DNA from: an uncultured Prevotellaceae bacterium
Lineage (GTDB): Bacteria; Bacteroidota; Bacteroidia; Bacteroidales; Bacteroidaceae
Assembly (NCBI GenBank): GCA_947169245.1
Contig: CAMVPA010000006.1
Span: 1 to 64,000 of the forward strand
Length of the DNA stretch: 64,000 nt
Direction of reading: 5' to 3'
The translations under genes were made by a program, and so were the position numbers. Of this stretch, positions 1 to 10,100 are shown in pieces. Numbering within the stretch: position 1 is the stretch's first letter; each line of letters opens with the position of its first letter. A model generated the notes under the pieces. That model had not been told where the DNA came from. It did not search any database and was given only the letters and a program-made list of their open reading frames with translations.

Positions 1-52
1 ACTGTAAATCTGCTGTCTTTCGACTTCGGTGGTTCGAATCCATCAGCACCCA
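1..52 (+). tRNA. tRNA-Tyr (GTA), 3' part only
   Basis: The window opens inside the anticodon loop: GTA at 4-6 is flanked by T and AA as in tRNA-Tyr. A long variable arm follows. The T arm at about 28-44 has the loop TTCGAAT between pairing strands GGTGG and CCATC. The 3' acceptor strand ends at about 52. The 5' half lies outside the window, so acceptor pairing cannot be checked. The long variable arm together with GTA supports tyrosine. Confidence 0.85.
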
Positions 53-60
53 CTCCACAA

Positions 61-91
61 ACGCGCCAAAGGGCATTTCCCTCTGGCGCGT
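61..91 (+). terminator. Hairpin terminator after tRNA-Tyr
   Basis: ACGCGCCA at 61-68 pairs perfectly with TGGCGCGT at 84-91, with an inner AGGG/CCCT pairing. The stem is followed by a T-rich stretch. It sits 9 bp after the tRNA 3' end, as expected for a rho-independent terminator. Confidence 0.7.
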
Positions 92-149
92 TTGCTGTTT
101 CTGAGGATAAGCGGGCTCAAGCAATATTCAGCGTTAGCCATGCGTTTTT

Positions 150-323
150 GAAAAACCACCCACACGTCCCACACCCGCCACATAACTTCCTGATTCTCAG
201 TACCCATTTCAGGATTCCACCCGCACCTGTTACCCACACTGAGCCCACACTTGTTTTCCGGGGGTGCGGGAGTGCGGGGGTGCGGGAGTGCGGGAGTACG
301 GGTACTTTTTTCGTTCTATATAG
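150..323. repeat. Dispersed intergenic repeat, copy A
   Basis: This element shares several blocks with 26995-27292. A 17-nt block beginning CCCACACGTCCC is at 159-175 and 27001-27017. A 30-nt block is at 190-219 and 27032-27061 with two differences. GCCCACACTTG is at 243-253 and 27085-27095, and both copies end in CGGGTACTTTTT and a TATATAGT motif. A run of alternating GGGGGTGC/GGGAGTGC units fills 259-304. The 53-437 interval contains no credible gene; this repeat, the tRNA terminator and the ilvC hairpin are all I see. Confidence 0.7.
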
Positions 324-368
324 TTCGGTGTAAAAGCCGTCCTCATGGTCTTACAACCCTATCAGCAA

Positions 369-399
369 CAGGGGCAGACCGTCGCATGGCCTGCCCCTG
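369..399 (-). terminator. Hairpin downstream of ilvC
   Basis: CAGGGGCAG at 369-377 pairs with CTGCCCCTG at 391-399 across a 13-nt loop, 39 bp beyond the ilvC stop codon. No strong U tract follows on the minus strand, so this may be a weak terminator or an mRNA-stabilising hairpin. Confidence 0.5.
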
Positions 400-437
400 G
401 TTATTGTCTATTTCTATCGTCAGCGACGATAGACAGT

Positions 438-1487
438 TTAGATCTCCTGATTCTCGGGACGCAGCTTGCGGACGGTCTCGCCGGCACGCCACATCTCCTG
501 GTTGCGCATGGCCTCGAGCTCCTTCTCCAAGCCGGCACGGTAGTCGGGCTTCGAGTTGGCGTCAATGGTGATCTGTGCCTCGTTACCGGTCTTCACCGAG
601 TAGTAGAGCCACTCCATGACGGGCTTGATGGCATCGTGGAAACGGGGAGCCCAGTCGAGGGCGCCACGCTGAGCGGTGGTCGAGCAGTTAGCGTACATCC
701 AGTCCATACCCTTAGCGCCGAAGAGCGGGCCAAGGCTCTGTGTCAGCTCCTCAACGGTCTCGTTGAAAGCCTCCGAGGGAGAGTGGCCGTTCTCGCGGAG
801 CACCTCGTACTGAGCGAGCAGCAGGCCCTGGATGGCACCCATCAGTGAGCCGCGCTCACCGGTGAGGTCAGAGGTTGCCTCGCGCTGGAACGTCGTCTCG
901 AACATGTAACCGGCACCGATACCGATACCGAAGGCCAGCGTCTTGTCCTTGGCCTTGCCGGTAGCGTCCTGATAGATGGCGTAAGAGCAGTTCAGACCGC
1001 GACCCTCGCAGAACATGGTGCGGAGAGAGGTGCCGCTTCCCTTAGGAGCCACCATGATGACGTCGATGTCCTTCGGGGGTACAACGCCCGTGCGGTCGCT
1101 CCAGTTGATGGCGAAGCCATGGCTGTAGTACAGCGTCTTGCCGGGCTTCAGATATTGCTTGATGGTGGGCCACTGCTGAATCTGACCAGCGTCAGAGAGC
1201 AGCATGCAGAGGATGGTACCCTTCTCGGCGGCCTCCTCGATAGAGAAGAGGGTCTTGCCGGGCACCCAGCCGTCGGCCACAGCCTTGTCGTAGGTCTTGC
1301 CCTGACGCTGTCCGACGATGACGTTGAAGCCGTTGTCGCGCAGGTTGCAGGCCTGACCGGGTCCCTGCACACCGTAGCCGATGACGGCAATCACTTCGTC
1401 CTTCAATACTTCACGTGCTTTCTCGAGTGAGAACTCCTTGCTGGTGACAACAGTCTCGATAACGCCACCAAAATTCATTTCTGCCAT
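438..1487 (-). CDS. ilvC: Ketol-acid reductoisomerase
   Basis: Cytoplasmic enzyme of valine, leucine and isoleucine synthesis. It converts 2-acetolactate or 2-aceto-2-hydroxybutyrate to the dihydroxy acid using NADPH and Mg2+. The 349-residue protein has the nucleotide-binding motif GYGVQGPGQACNLRDNG near residue 37, the substrate-domain stretch YYSHGFAINW, and MVAPKGSG. The knotted C-terminal domain contains GERGSLMGAIQGLL (glutamate-rich metal site) and the later ETVEELTQSLGPLF. The length fits the class found in Bacteroidetes. A methionine two codons downstream (MNFGG) is an alternative start. It is the only housekeeping gene in the window and is transcribed from the 67-bp promoter repeat upstream, leaving a leader of about 150 nt with a GC-rich hairpin around 1549-1575. 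Confidence 0.97.
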   Translation of the reverse strand: MAEMNFGGVIETVVTSKEFSLEKAREVLKDEVIAVIGYGVQGPGQACNLRDNGFNVIVGQRQGKTYDKAVADGWVPGKTLFSIEEAAEKGTILCMLLSDAGQIQQWPTIKQYLKPGKTLYYSHGFAINWSDRTGVVPPKDIDVIMVAPKGSGTSLRTMFCEGRGLNCSYAIYQDATGKAKDKTLAFGIGIGAGYMFETTFQREATSDLTGERGSLMGAIQGLLLAQYEVLRENGHSPSEAFNETVEELTQSLGPLFGAKGMDWMYANCSTTAQRGALDWAPRFHDAIKPVMEWLYYSVKTGNEAQITIDANSKPDYRAGLEKELEAMRNQEMWRAGETVRKLRPENQEI

Positions 1488-1639
1488 AATAGCTTAAAAT
1501 TTTAATTGTTATACATGCCCCTGCAGACTATGCCAGCCCTGCCCGAGAACCGGCCGGTCGGTGCTCACCACCGGCTTCTTACGAATCTACTCCCACCCTG
1601 CACGAGGGTACGACAAGGGGTTAACTTACAAATCGGTTG

Positions 1640-1706
1640 CAAAGGTACGAATAAGTGAGTAAAAAGCCAAATTTTATTTGGACTTTTTCGAGCGAGCGTA
1701 CCTTCG
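1640..1706 (-). promoter_or_regulatory. 67-bp promoter-bearing repeat upstream of ilvC
   Basis: On the minus strand the -7 box TACCTTTG (1647 to 1640) follows a TTTG -33 box (1671-1668) with exactly 20 bp between them, matching the Bacteroidetes sigma-ABfr promoter. The whole 67 bp has near-inverted ends (CAAAGGTACG at 1640, CGTACCTTCG at 1697-1706) and a central GCCAAAT...ATTTGG fold. The same element is at 20355-20421 in front of a GH140 gene; the first 33 positions differ at one base. Confidence 0.8.
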
Positions 1707-1739
1707 ACCACAGATTTTCTTCCTTGCCGTTGGCGTTTG

Positions 1740-4700
1740 TCACTTTATCACTTTCTTACCATTTACAATATACGTGCCGCTCGGCAGTCCCTCGAGAGCA
1801 CGGCTGTAAGGCACGCCCGAGCGCAACAATACTCCATCGACGCTATAGACGCTGACGGCGGCGTCGGTGCTTGTCACAGGAGCGAAAGCTGTGGCCACTG
1901 ACATGACACGGATGATACCCGCGGTGAGCAGACTGGACGTATCGAATTCGTAAGCGCTACCATCGTCGGCCTCAACCTTCACGAAGACATTGCCCGTATG
2001 AGAGCCTTGCACGTTGAAGATCGTCAGCTCGTCGCCCTCTTTCAGCTGGCGGCCGACAGGAATACGCACCAACAGTGTATCGCCATTATGAGTAAGGTTG
2101 CCTTTCGCCGTCAGACGTGAATTGGATGATGCCGTCAGCGTACACAAGAACGTGGCACCGGACCTCATAACAACGTTCTGCACAGTGGCAGTACCAGTGA
2201 GCGTAGCGCCTTTATCAACGGTGACGAGACCGCTGCACAGCACGTTGGATGTATAGTTCTGCAGTTCCAGCACGCCTTCATTGACATTGATGGGCGCGGT
2301 GTGGCCAGCGGTCTTCAGCGTCAGCTTACCGCTACCTACCTTGACAATGCTCTTGGCCTTCAGCAGTCCAGAGAACGAGGTATCCTCGTTGCGGTAGCCT
2401 ATCTGATAGCTACTCTGACTACCACCCAGCACGCCGTCGGCAGCAGCACCCAAGAGGGAACCTATCTTCAGGGTAGCCGATGTCTCACCACTGCCGCCGC
2501 TTGCCGTATGTGAAACGGTAGTGCCGGCACCAATGACGAGCCGTGCCTTCGACATGTCAGTGACGTTGGACATCAGGCGGAAGTTACCGCCATCGCCAAC
2601 GGCGGTCAACTGGCCTTCGAACTGGCTGAAATTGGCACCCACATCGCAACGCACATACTTCGTCTGAATGGTCAGGTTGCCACTGCCCTTGAACGAACCA
2701 TTTATCTTGCCTCGAGAAGAACCGACGATTCTGTTTGTTGTACCTTCCTGAACGGTAATCACATGGTTCAGCGTCGGCACGGTCGAAGTACTGTTGACAT
2801 CTATCTGATGTACCTCGCCGCCTGCTAGCAACATGGGGCTGCCCACCTTGCCGAAGGTGGTGTTCCATGCACCCTGGGCTATCGTACCATTCTTCACGAT
2901 CACACCTGCAAAGTTGTTGGTGCCGCTATAGTTGAAGTTGATGCGTCCAGGGCCGTCCTTCAGCAAATAGCCCGCACCCTTTACCTGCCCCTTCAGCGTC
3001 AGGGCACTGTTGCTGGCCGCCACACGAATAGTGGCCGTGTCGGTGAGGGTCACAATATGGTCGGTGGCCATGTTGTCCTTCGAGAGCACCAGCGTACCGC
3101 CATTGATCTGCAGATTGCCTTCTACTGCCGTAGAGGCACCGATGGCACTCTTCTGTCCACCATCGTAGAAGTTGGGCACAGTGAGGGTGCCGCCATTGAT
3201 GATAGTCTTGCCCGTATAGTCGCTGTACTTCATATTGAGGGTGACGTCGGCATTCTTATTGATGGTCACATCGCCAGCACCAGAGATACCGCCCTCGCCA
3301 GAAAGCGTATATTTGCCGCTATCGAAGAAGACACCGCTGGTGACCATAGGTTCGTTGAGGGTGATGGTCTTCTGATTAGCCTGAGCATTGAAGACTACCT
3401 GGTCACCGCTGACGAAGGAGGTGGCCTCAGCAGGGAAACCGCTGAGTGCAAAGTTCTTGGCCTTATAGTCCCAAACCTTGCTCTCGCTGCCCGTCCACAC
3501 CACATTTTCAGCAGGAGCACGAGTAGTATTGATTCGCAGAACCAGTTTATTGTCCTTCACCACCAAGTCGTAGTTGACTCCGTCGAGTCCTCGGGTTTTC
3601 AGCTTCGACGGGTCGCAAGTCAGCGTACCTGTACACTCGGCTACAACATATTCAGCGGCCTCCTGACTCTGTAGGTTCACTGTGATGTAGTTCGTACCCA
3701 TGAAGGTCAGGTCGCCCTCCACATAAATCTGGCTGCTAATGGGCCATGAACCCCGTGAGTTACCTATGAATCCTGCTGTCACTTCTATATAGACGTTGCC
3801 GGGCAGTGTCATGCTCTTGTTAGATGTGATGACTCCTTCGATGGGATCATCGTAATTGCTGGGCATCAGCCGACAACCCTCGTAGTTTAGAGCACCTTCA
3901 AAAGTGATGGTGTCCTTCAGGGTGACTGTGCCAGCGAGTGTGCCGCGTGCACGCAATTCCATGGGGCCGAGGATTTCGCCATTGACCAAAAGCGTGCCCT
4001 CGCTGACGATGGTCTTTCCTGTGTGTCTCAGATAACCAGCCATCTTCACCGTTCCCTGCATCGACTTGATCAGCGAGCCTGAACCGGTCGTGAGAATGGC
4101 ATTTTCAGCCCACAGGTGGGTGCTTTGAATATCATAGTCGTGCCCTTGCGGATTCATCAGATAAATAGTGGGAGCGTCAAACGGCTGATTGACCTTGATG
4201 ACACTGCTGTTGTCGCCATAGAGGTCGAACAACAGGCTCTTGCCTTCGGCGTATGTGGCAGTGGCGGTCAGGTCGAAAGCGGCAAAACCACTTTCCACAC
4301 TGCTACCGCCCTTCCAGCGAAGGTCGGCCGTAAAGACCGGCGGCAGGGGTGGCAGGGACATATCGCCACCCAGATAGAAGCCCGTGTTGGGATGCTGGTA
4401 GTAACCGCGGGTGGTGCAGTCCAGACGGTAGTGCGGATCTTGCTGCAGACAATAGATGCTATAGGAAGTGGGGATGTTCGTGGTATAGCCTACCAGACCA
4501 GTAGAGCCGCTATCATTTTGCTTAGCAAGGATAATCTCCTCGCGCCAGTCACCGACGATGTCGCCCATAAAGGCCGGACGGGTACCTGTACCGCCATGGG
4601 TAGCCCAGGTACTCTCTTGTGAGAACTCTATCAGTCGGTTACCCAGCACCTTCGACACCATCATATTAGTACCCCAACCGCTACCGCCAGGCGAGTTGAT

Positions 4701-6314
4701 CCACTCACGCTGCAGATCGCCATCCCACCAGGAACCTTCGTACATCGAACCCGTACGGGTCTGTCCCGTCTTCTCGCCCTTGCAGTCGTAAACGAACTCG
4801 TCGGCATAGCTCAGTATCTCGTAGCCCTTGTGCGAGGCATCGATGTCGAGACAGGCTCCGCGCCCCACGTCATAGACGCTGGGCAGATACCACTCCTTGA
4901 TGCGCTCGGCTGTCTCGGTATTGTAGAGACATTGCCCCAAGAGAGCACTCTGCTGAATGGCAAAACCTTCCAGTCCAGGACGGTCGGGGTCTATGTCGCT
5001 GATGACAAAGCGGTCGCCGTGGCCCAGTCCTACGGAGACATATCGGTTCTGTGCAGGATTCACGCCGTAGCCTCCGGTCCACATCTCATCACAACCGTCG
5101 CCATCGCCGTCGAGGATACGAATCTGATGGAACTCGGCACAGCCGGGACGCTTATCGTTGGCACTCCATGTATGACTGTGGTGCCAGTTTACGGCAGAGC
5201 CGCCGCTCCAATCGTAATCCCAAGAGTGGCAATAGACATGATGGAGGCCACCGCTCTCACGGTCTGCACACTCCATGATGAGCGAGGGATGGATGCCGTC
5301 GAGATAAGCAATACCGAAATGGCCTTCCATCGCACCATAGCCGAAGTTCATATACGAGGCACGGTTGTCGCGCCCGTAGTGGTCGCTGCCGTCGGTGACC
5401 CACGCATATTGCATCTCGCTGTAAGTCAGTTCGGTTCCTGTGGCACCGTCGATAACCGACATATAGACTGGGGGATTGCGCTTCGTCTGCGTACGGTAGT
5501 CCGTGATGCCGTCGCCATCAATGTCGGGGCTGTCACTTCCTCCCACATACTTGCCCCACGTCTCGTTTTGCTTATCCCAGAAACGGGTGCCATCGCTGCT
5601 GCGCACGATGACCTCACAGCGTCCGTCGCAGTTGATATCGTAGGCGAGCACCATGTCGTTCTGTCCGGCACAGATATTCACGTTGGGGCCCATATCGACA
5701 GTCCACAGTAGGGTACCGTCAAGCTTGTAGGCCTGAATCTTATGCGAGGTGGTAGCGGTATTGTCGCCTCCCTCCTCACTATCAGGGGCACCGGCATAGA
5801 GGCGGTCCACTACCACCGCATCGTATTCGCCCGTTCCGTTCAGATCCATAGGCCAACAGTACTTCGTGCGGTAGTCATCACGCTTGATCACCGTATTGTC
5901 GAAATTGAAGTCGAACCACACGTTGGGGTATGCCTGCGTCTTATATAAGAAAGGTATACTCATCTCACCTTCCACACCTTCTGGCGAAATAGCTGCCACG
6001 GCATACTCGGTATTGTTGGTCAGCGTCGTCTGCAGACAGGTGACCGTCAGCGGCTTCGAGTTCATCTTCGTATAGTCCGTAATGCCCTTCCCGCGCTTGT
6101 AGACGTTATAGGTCGTGCCTTCTGGCTCCTCAGCCAGCTTACGCCAGGAGATCAACGAGCCCGTGCCTGACGATGATGTCACACTACGTATCGAACTGCC
6201 GCTTCGGTTAACGGCCACCACGCCACGTCCCAGTTTCTGCTGTAGGCGTTGTGCGGTCAAGGTCATGGGCAGGAGCATCAGTCCCGTTGCCAGTAATAGT
6301 CTTGAATACCTCAT
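1740..6314 (-). CDS. PL11 rhamnogalacturonan lyase with long beta-repeat extension
   Basis: Exported lyase predicted to cut the rhamnose-galacturonic acid backbone of rhamnogalacturonan I by beta-elimination. Residues 1-22 form a signal peptide ending TLTAQ. Residues about 23-650 match the PL11 beta-propeller lyases, with calcium-binding acidic loops such as DIDGDGITDYR and DGDGDGCDEMW and the stretch WHHSHTWSANDKRPG. PL11 enzymes are usually about 600-800 residues; this one has 1524. Residues about 660-1440 are rich in short beta-strand repeats of the autotransporter-associated type (for example GTNNFAGVIVKNGTI, GGTLTVPNF). The protein ends in the shared tail LPSGTYIVNGKKVIK, which suggests sorting to the cell surface. 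It is the last gene of the GH2-SGNH-PL11 operon, 12 bp after the SGNH gene. Assignment to PL11 is firm; the role of the extension is unknown. Confidence 0.93.
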   Translation of the reverse strand: MRYSRLLLATGLMLLPMTLTAQRLQQKLGRGVVAVNRSGSSIRSVTSSSGTGSLISWRKLAEEPEGTTYNVYKRGKGITDYTKMNSKPLTVTCLQTTLTNNTEYAVAAISPEGVEGEMSIPFLYKTQAYPNVWFDFNFDNTVIKRDDYRTKYCWPMDLNGTGEYDAVVVDRLYAGAPDSEEGGDNTATTSHKIQAYKLDGTLLWTVDMGPNVNICAGQNDMVLAYDINCDGRCEVIVRSSDGTRFWDKQNETWGKYVGGSDSPDIDGDGITDYRTQTKRNPPVYMSVIDGATGTELTYSEMQYAWVTDGSDHYGRDNRASYMNFGYGAMEGHFGIAYLDGIHPSLIMECADRESGGLHHVYCHSWDYDWSGGSAVNWHHSHTWSANDKRPGCAEFHQIRILDGDGDGCDEMWTGGYGVNPAQNRYVSVGLGHGDRFVISDIDPDRPGLEGFAIQQSALLGQCLYNTETAERIKEWYLPSVYDVGRGACLDIDASHKGYEILSYADEFVYDCKGEKTGQTRTGSMYEGSWWDGDLQREWINSPGGSGWGTNMMVSKVLGNRLIEFSQESTWATHGGTGTRPAFMGDIVGDWREEIILAKQNDSGSTGLVGYTTNIPTSYSIYCLQQDPHYRLDCTTRGYYQHPNTGFYLGGDMSLPPLPPVFTADLRWKGGSSVESGFAAFDLTATATYAEGKSLLFDLYGDNSSVIKVNQPFDAPTIYLMNPQGHDYDIQSTHLWAENAILTTGSGSLIKSMQGTVKMAGYLRHTGKTIVSEGTLLVNGEILGPMELRARGTLAGTVTLKDTITFEGALNYEGCRLMPSNYDDPIEGVITSNKSMTLPGNVYIEVTAGFIGNSRGSWPISSQIYVEGDLTFMGTNYITVNLQSQEAAEYVVAECTGTLTCDPSKLKTRGLDGVNYDLVVKDNKLVLRINTTRAPAENVVWTGSESKVWDYKAKNFALSGFPAEATSFVSGDQVVFNAQANQKTITLNEPMVTSGVFFDSGKYTLSGEGGISGAGDVTINKNADVTLNMKYSDYTGKTIINGGTLTVPNFYDGGQKSAIGASTAVEGNLQINGGTLVLSKDNMATDHIVTLTDTATIRVAASNSALTLKGQVKGAGYLLKDGPGRINFNYSGTNNFAGVIVKNGTIAQGAWNTTFGKVGSPMLLAGGEVHQIDVNSTSTVPTLNHVITVQEGTTNRIVGSSRGKINGSFKGSGNLTIQTKYVRCDVGANFSQFEGQLTAVGDGGNFRLMSNVTDMSKARLVIGAGTTVSHTASGGSGETSATLKIGSLLGAAADGVLGGSQSSYQIGYRNEDTSFSGLLKAKSIVKVGSGKLTLKTAGHTAPINVNEGVLELQNYTSNVLCSGLVTVDKGATLTGTATVQNVVMRSGATFLCTLTASSNSRLTAKGNLTHNGDTLLVRIPVGRQLKEGDELTIFNVQGSHTGNVFVKVEADDGSAYEFDTSSLLTAGIIRVMSVATAFAPVTSTDAAVSVYSVDGVLLRSGVPYSRALEGLPSGTYIVNGKKVIK

Positions 6315-6326
6315 TTTGATTGGTTT

Positions 6327-7142
6327 TTAGAACACGCAGGGCAGCGTCAGCAGTTGGTAGTAGAGTGTGCGTGCCAGCCGCTCGTGCCCCAGGTCATTGG
6401 GGTGTAGGCGGTCGGTGTCAGCATTGTTGAAGTAGGGGGCGTGGGCGTCGAGCAGTGGGAAGAGTCCGCTGGTGGCACTCCAGTCGATGACGGGTACGGC
6501 CCAGATGTTGCCGGCTTCCTTCACTGCCTCCACATAAGGATCAAGGTATACGCCACACTGGTTGGTGTACGACTCATCGCACTGCCAGTTCTTCTCGTTG
6601 GCGTGGAAGTCGGCACGGTGGATAGGCGTCAGCAGCACTATCTGCTTCGTGGGGAATGTGCGTTTCAGCGAGTCCATGGCGATGTTGATGCGTCCACGAT
6701 AGGTCGTAGCGTCCATCGACGGCGTACGCTGACGGCGTGTCACCATTTTCTTCGGCTGCCCGTGGCCATACTCCACCTGAGCCTCGCGCTCATCCCACCA
6801 TTGTCCCAGGGGCACACCGTTGTTGTAGTCGTTGGTACCCATGAAGACAATGATGGCATCAACATCCTGACCGTGCTCCTTCAGCAGCTGTGCCGTCTGC
6901 CGAGGAATGTCGTTCCACTGGCGTCCGCTAACCCCATAGACGTAAGGCTCAGTCTGGAGCCAGTCGGCCAGCAGCCCCCAGTACTTCTTCTTCGCCGCCT
7001 TGTTGCGCGGGTCGGTGATGGAGTCGCCGAAGTAGGCAACACGTTTGCCCTGCCAGGGATGGGTGAACACTGCACTCGGCTGGGCGAAGCCATAGGTCAT
7101 GGAACCGAGGATAAAGGTCAAACTTAACAATAATCGTTTCAT
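6327..7142 (-). CDS. Exported SGNH/GDSL esterase, probable pectin deacetylase
   Basis: A 271-residue serine esterase with signal peptide (1-20, ending YGFAQ). Block I is GDSIT with Ser41, block III is GTND at 102-105, and block V is DRLHPN with Asp244 and His247 near the C-terminus, giving the complete SGNH catalytic set. Many such enzymes in pectin loci remove acetyl groups from rhamnogalacturonan; the position between a GH2 and a PL11 lyase supports that role, but the substrate is inferred. It lies 13 bp downstream of the GH2 gene and 12 bp upstream of the lyase, so all three are probably co-transcribed. Confidence 0.88.
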   Translation of the reverse strand: MKRLLLSLTFILGSMTYGFAQPSAVFTHPWQGKRVAYFGDSITDPRNKAAKKKYWGLLADWLQTEPYVYGVSGRQWNDIPRQTAQLLKEHGQDVDAIIVFMGTNDYNNGVPLGQWWDEREAQVEYGHGQPKKMVTRRQRTPSMDATTYRGRINIAMDSLKRTFPTKQIVLLTPIHRADFHANEKNWQCDESYTNQCGVYLDPYVEAVKEAGNIWAVPVIDWSATSGLFPLLDAHAPYFNNADTDRLHPNDLGHERLARTLYYQLLTLPCVF

Positions 7143-7155
7143 AACAGCAGTCTTT

Positions 7156-10100
7156 CTATTTAATACACTCTAAAAACTCTATTTCTACTATACGCAGCTC
7201 ACTTTTTGTGTCGTCACCGTTCTTGGCCTTAAACAAGTCCAACTCGCCAGCCACGGGCGCAGCCAACTCTGTGACGCCGCCGAAGGCATCCTTGTCCTTG
7301 CCGGCACCACGCAGACGGATGGTGATCTCGTCGGTCTTGATGCGCTTGGAGGGTGTCAGGTGGATGTAGCCGAGGCTGCGCTCCGTCTCGCCGCTCCAGA
7401 TGAGCGTCTTACCTGCATAGATGTCAAGCGGATAACTGCGCAGGCGCCAGCCCGTGAGCTTCATGCAGATATCGTCGACAATGGCTTTCCGTTCCAGCTT
7501 ATAGGTAATCCAGGCCGTGGACAGGCGGCCGTCGTTCTTCCACTCCGACAGCTCGTTGTCGTCGAAGCTGCGAGAGGCGTTGTCTGAGTCGTAGCCGACC
7601 TTGGCCGAAACGATCTTTACTCCCTGAGCCAGCTCCTGATAAGAAGGTGACTGTGGCGTCTCGCCGCGAGTCAGACTACCTTTGAGCGTCAGTTGCGGCA
7701 TCAACTCCTCACTTCTCACCTCTTTACTTCTCACTTCCAGATACGCTGGTTTCACGCCGTCGGCGTATGCCGAGAGATGTATCTCGCCGGCGTTGGTGGT
7801 CGTGCGAACGAGCACGCGGTTGACGCCACACTCCACGGGGAGGTTCATAGAGCCGACGTAGTTGTCGGAGACGTTCTTCGTGGCGGCAGCGTCGAGGAGC
7901 CCTGCCGGACGGTTGTCGTCAGGACGCTGCATGTCCTTGTTGTTACGGGTGGCAATGCCTCCTATCCATTTGGCTTCACCCCATAGTTCGAAATGAATCT
8001 GGCGGTCGTCGAGCGGACAACGACGTCCCTCTTTGTCGAGCACCTCCACCTGGAAGAGCACCATGTCGGCACCGTCGGCCTTGGTACCCTCGGGGTTCTC
8101 GATGGCCGTCAGCTTCAGCTGATAGGGCTCGCCGACGGTCTCAAGCTTGTAGCTTGAGGTGGGAGTTAACTCGGGGGTACGGGACTGTTCGGGGGTACGG
8201 GGGTGCGAAGGTGCGGGGATACGAGAATAGCCAACGGCTTCCAGAGTGCCGGGCTCGTAGGGCACGTCGTCGAAGGTAAAGAGGTAGCGGTAGCTCTGAC
8301 GGCCCTTGCCCAACGAGCGGCCATTCAGGAACAGCTCCACCTCGTCGCCTGTCGACACCACATACACGGGAAGCCCCCTCACAGCCTCCCCCGACTGGGG
8401 GAGGAGTTGCTGCGCATTGGGGCTCCCCCCCTGTCGGAGGGATAAGAGGGGGGCTTTATTCCAGTGTCCTATAATATACGTCTTCTCCTCTTCGGGCTCC
8501 ACCCAACCATTCCACATCACCTGATGGGCGAAGAAGGCATCTTTGGGTATGCGCATGGCGTCGGTGACACCGCTGGTGCGGTAGTTCGACTCGCCGCGGT
8601 GGTGGGTGTTGGTGTCGCTGAAGACAATCTTCACGCCGCCCGACGACACACGGGTGCCAGTGCCGGGACGCTCACGCCAGTAGTCGTACCAGCGGCGCAC
8701 CATCTCGACAGCAAACTGATCCATGTTGTGGTTGTATTCGGTAGCCGGCTTGCCACGATAGAGCGGGCCGTCGCCCTCCTTATGGAAGGGATAGCTGTAC
8801 TCATCCCAGTACTTGCGCAGACCCTCGTCGCGACAGTACTCCATGGCCCACATCGGGTGCTTGTGGCTCTTGTTGATATACAGCATCTCGCCGCCATACT
8901 CCGCCTCGTCGATGTCGAGCATCTCGCGACTGCCGATGGCACGGCCGCCACAGGGGTCGTAGTCGTCGCGAATCTTCTTCATCTCCAGCATGTGCTCGCG
9001 GCTGATGCTCTCGTTGCCACACTCGTAGAAGAGTATTGAGGGGTTGTTACGGTTATAGATGATGGCATCGCGCATCAGCTCGGTGCGCTGTGCCCAGCGC
9101 GGTCCCTCCACGTCATGCTCGGCATCGCCGGCAGGCATGGCCTGGATGAGTCCCACGCGGTCGCACGACTCGATGTCCTGCTTCCACGGCGTCACGTGCA
9201 TCCAGCGTACGAGGTTGCCGCCCGACTCCACCATCAGCCCGTTCGAATAGTCGCTCAGCCAAGCTGGCACGGACAGTCCCACGCCCGGCCACTCATTAGA
9301 GGTGCGCTGCGCATAGCCGTGCACCATCAGCACGCGGTCGTTCAGCCATATCTTTCCTTCACCAAAGCGGGTCTTGCGGAAGCCGGTTCTGGTCACAACA
9401 GTATCAAATTCCTTAGCATTCTCAATAAGAGATGTCTCAACGGTATAGAGGTAGCCATAGCCCCACGACCAGAAGTGGAGGTTTTCGACCTGTTGCGCTG
9501 CTTTGACCACGATGGTCTCACCAGACGAGAGCAGCTCGCTGGCACCGTAGAATCGGGCCACCTCCTTGCCGTCGGCATCCTTCACCACCACACGCAACAT
9601 GAAGCTGTGGGCTTTGGCGTCGTCATTCTTCACCTGCGACTCCACACAAATCCAGGCCTTGCGGTTGGGAATGTCGAAGTTGGTGGCATAGACGTAAGTG
9701 CCAGTCGTGCCGAGGTTCGAGTAGAGCGGCAGCGTCTGGTAGAGCTTGTCGGTGACGTGCAGGAAGACGTTCTTGGGTATACCGCCATAGTTGGCATTGA
9801 AGTTCTTGTCGTTCCACTGGTAGCGGCTGTCGTGACGGCGCGAGCGGTAGTTCCAGCTGTTGTCGCAGCGCACGGCCAGCACATTCTCACCTTCTTTTAT
9901 ATAAGGAGTGAGGTCGAAGCCGCAGGCCATCACGCCGTTCTCGCTATAGCCCAGGTGGTGCCCGTTCAGGTAGAAGTCGGCACCCTGGCGCACGCCCTCG
10001 AACTCGATGAAGTATTTAACCCCCTCCAAACCTCCCCGGGGGGAGGCTTCTTCCCCCTCGGGGGATATGAGGGGGGGCGTGAACGTTTTCCGATACCAAC

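Noticed and set aside
148..571. Short plus-strand frames at 148-333 and 251-571
   Set aside because: Formed by the intergenic repeat and the opposite strand of ilvC; no start signals.
1488..1640. Leader-peptide attenuator before ilvC
   Set aside because: No short frame rich in branched-chain codons in the leader; the hairpin alone is not sufficient evidence.
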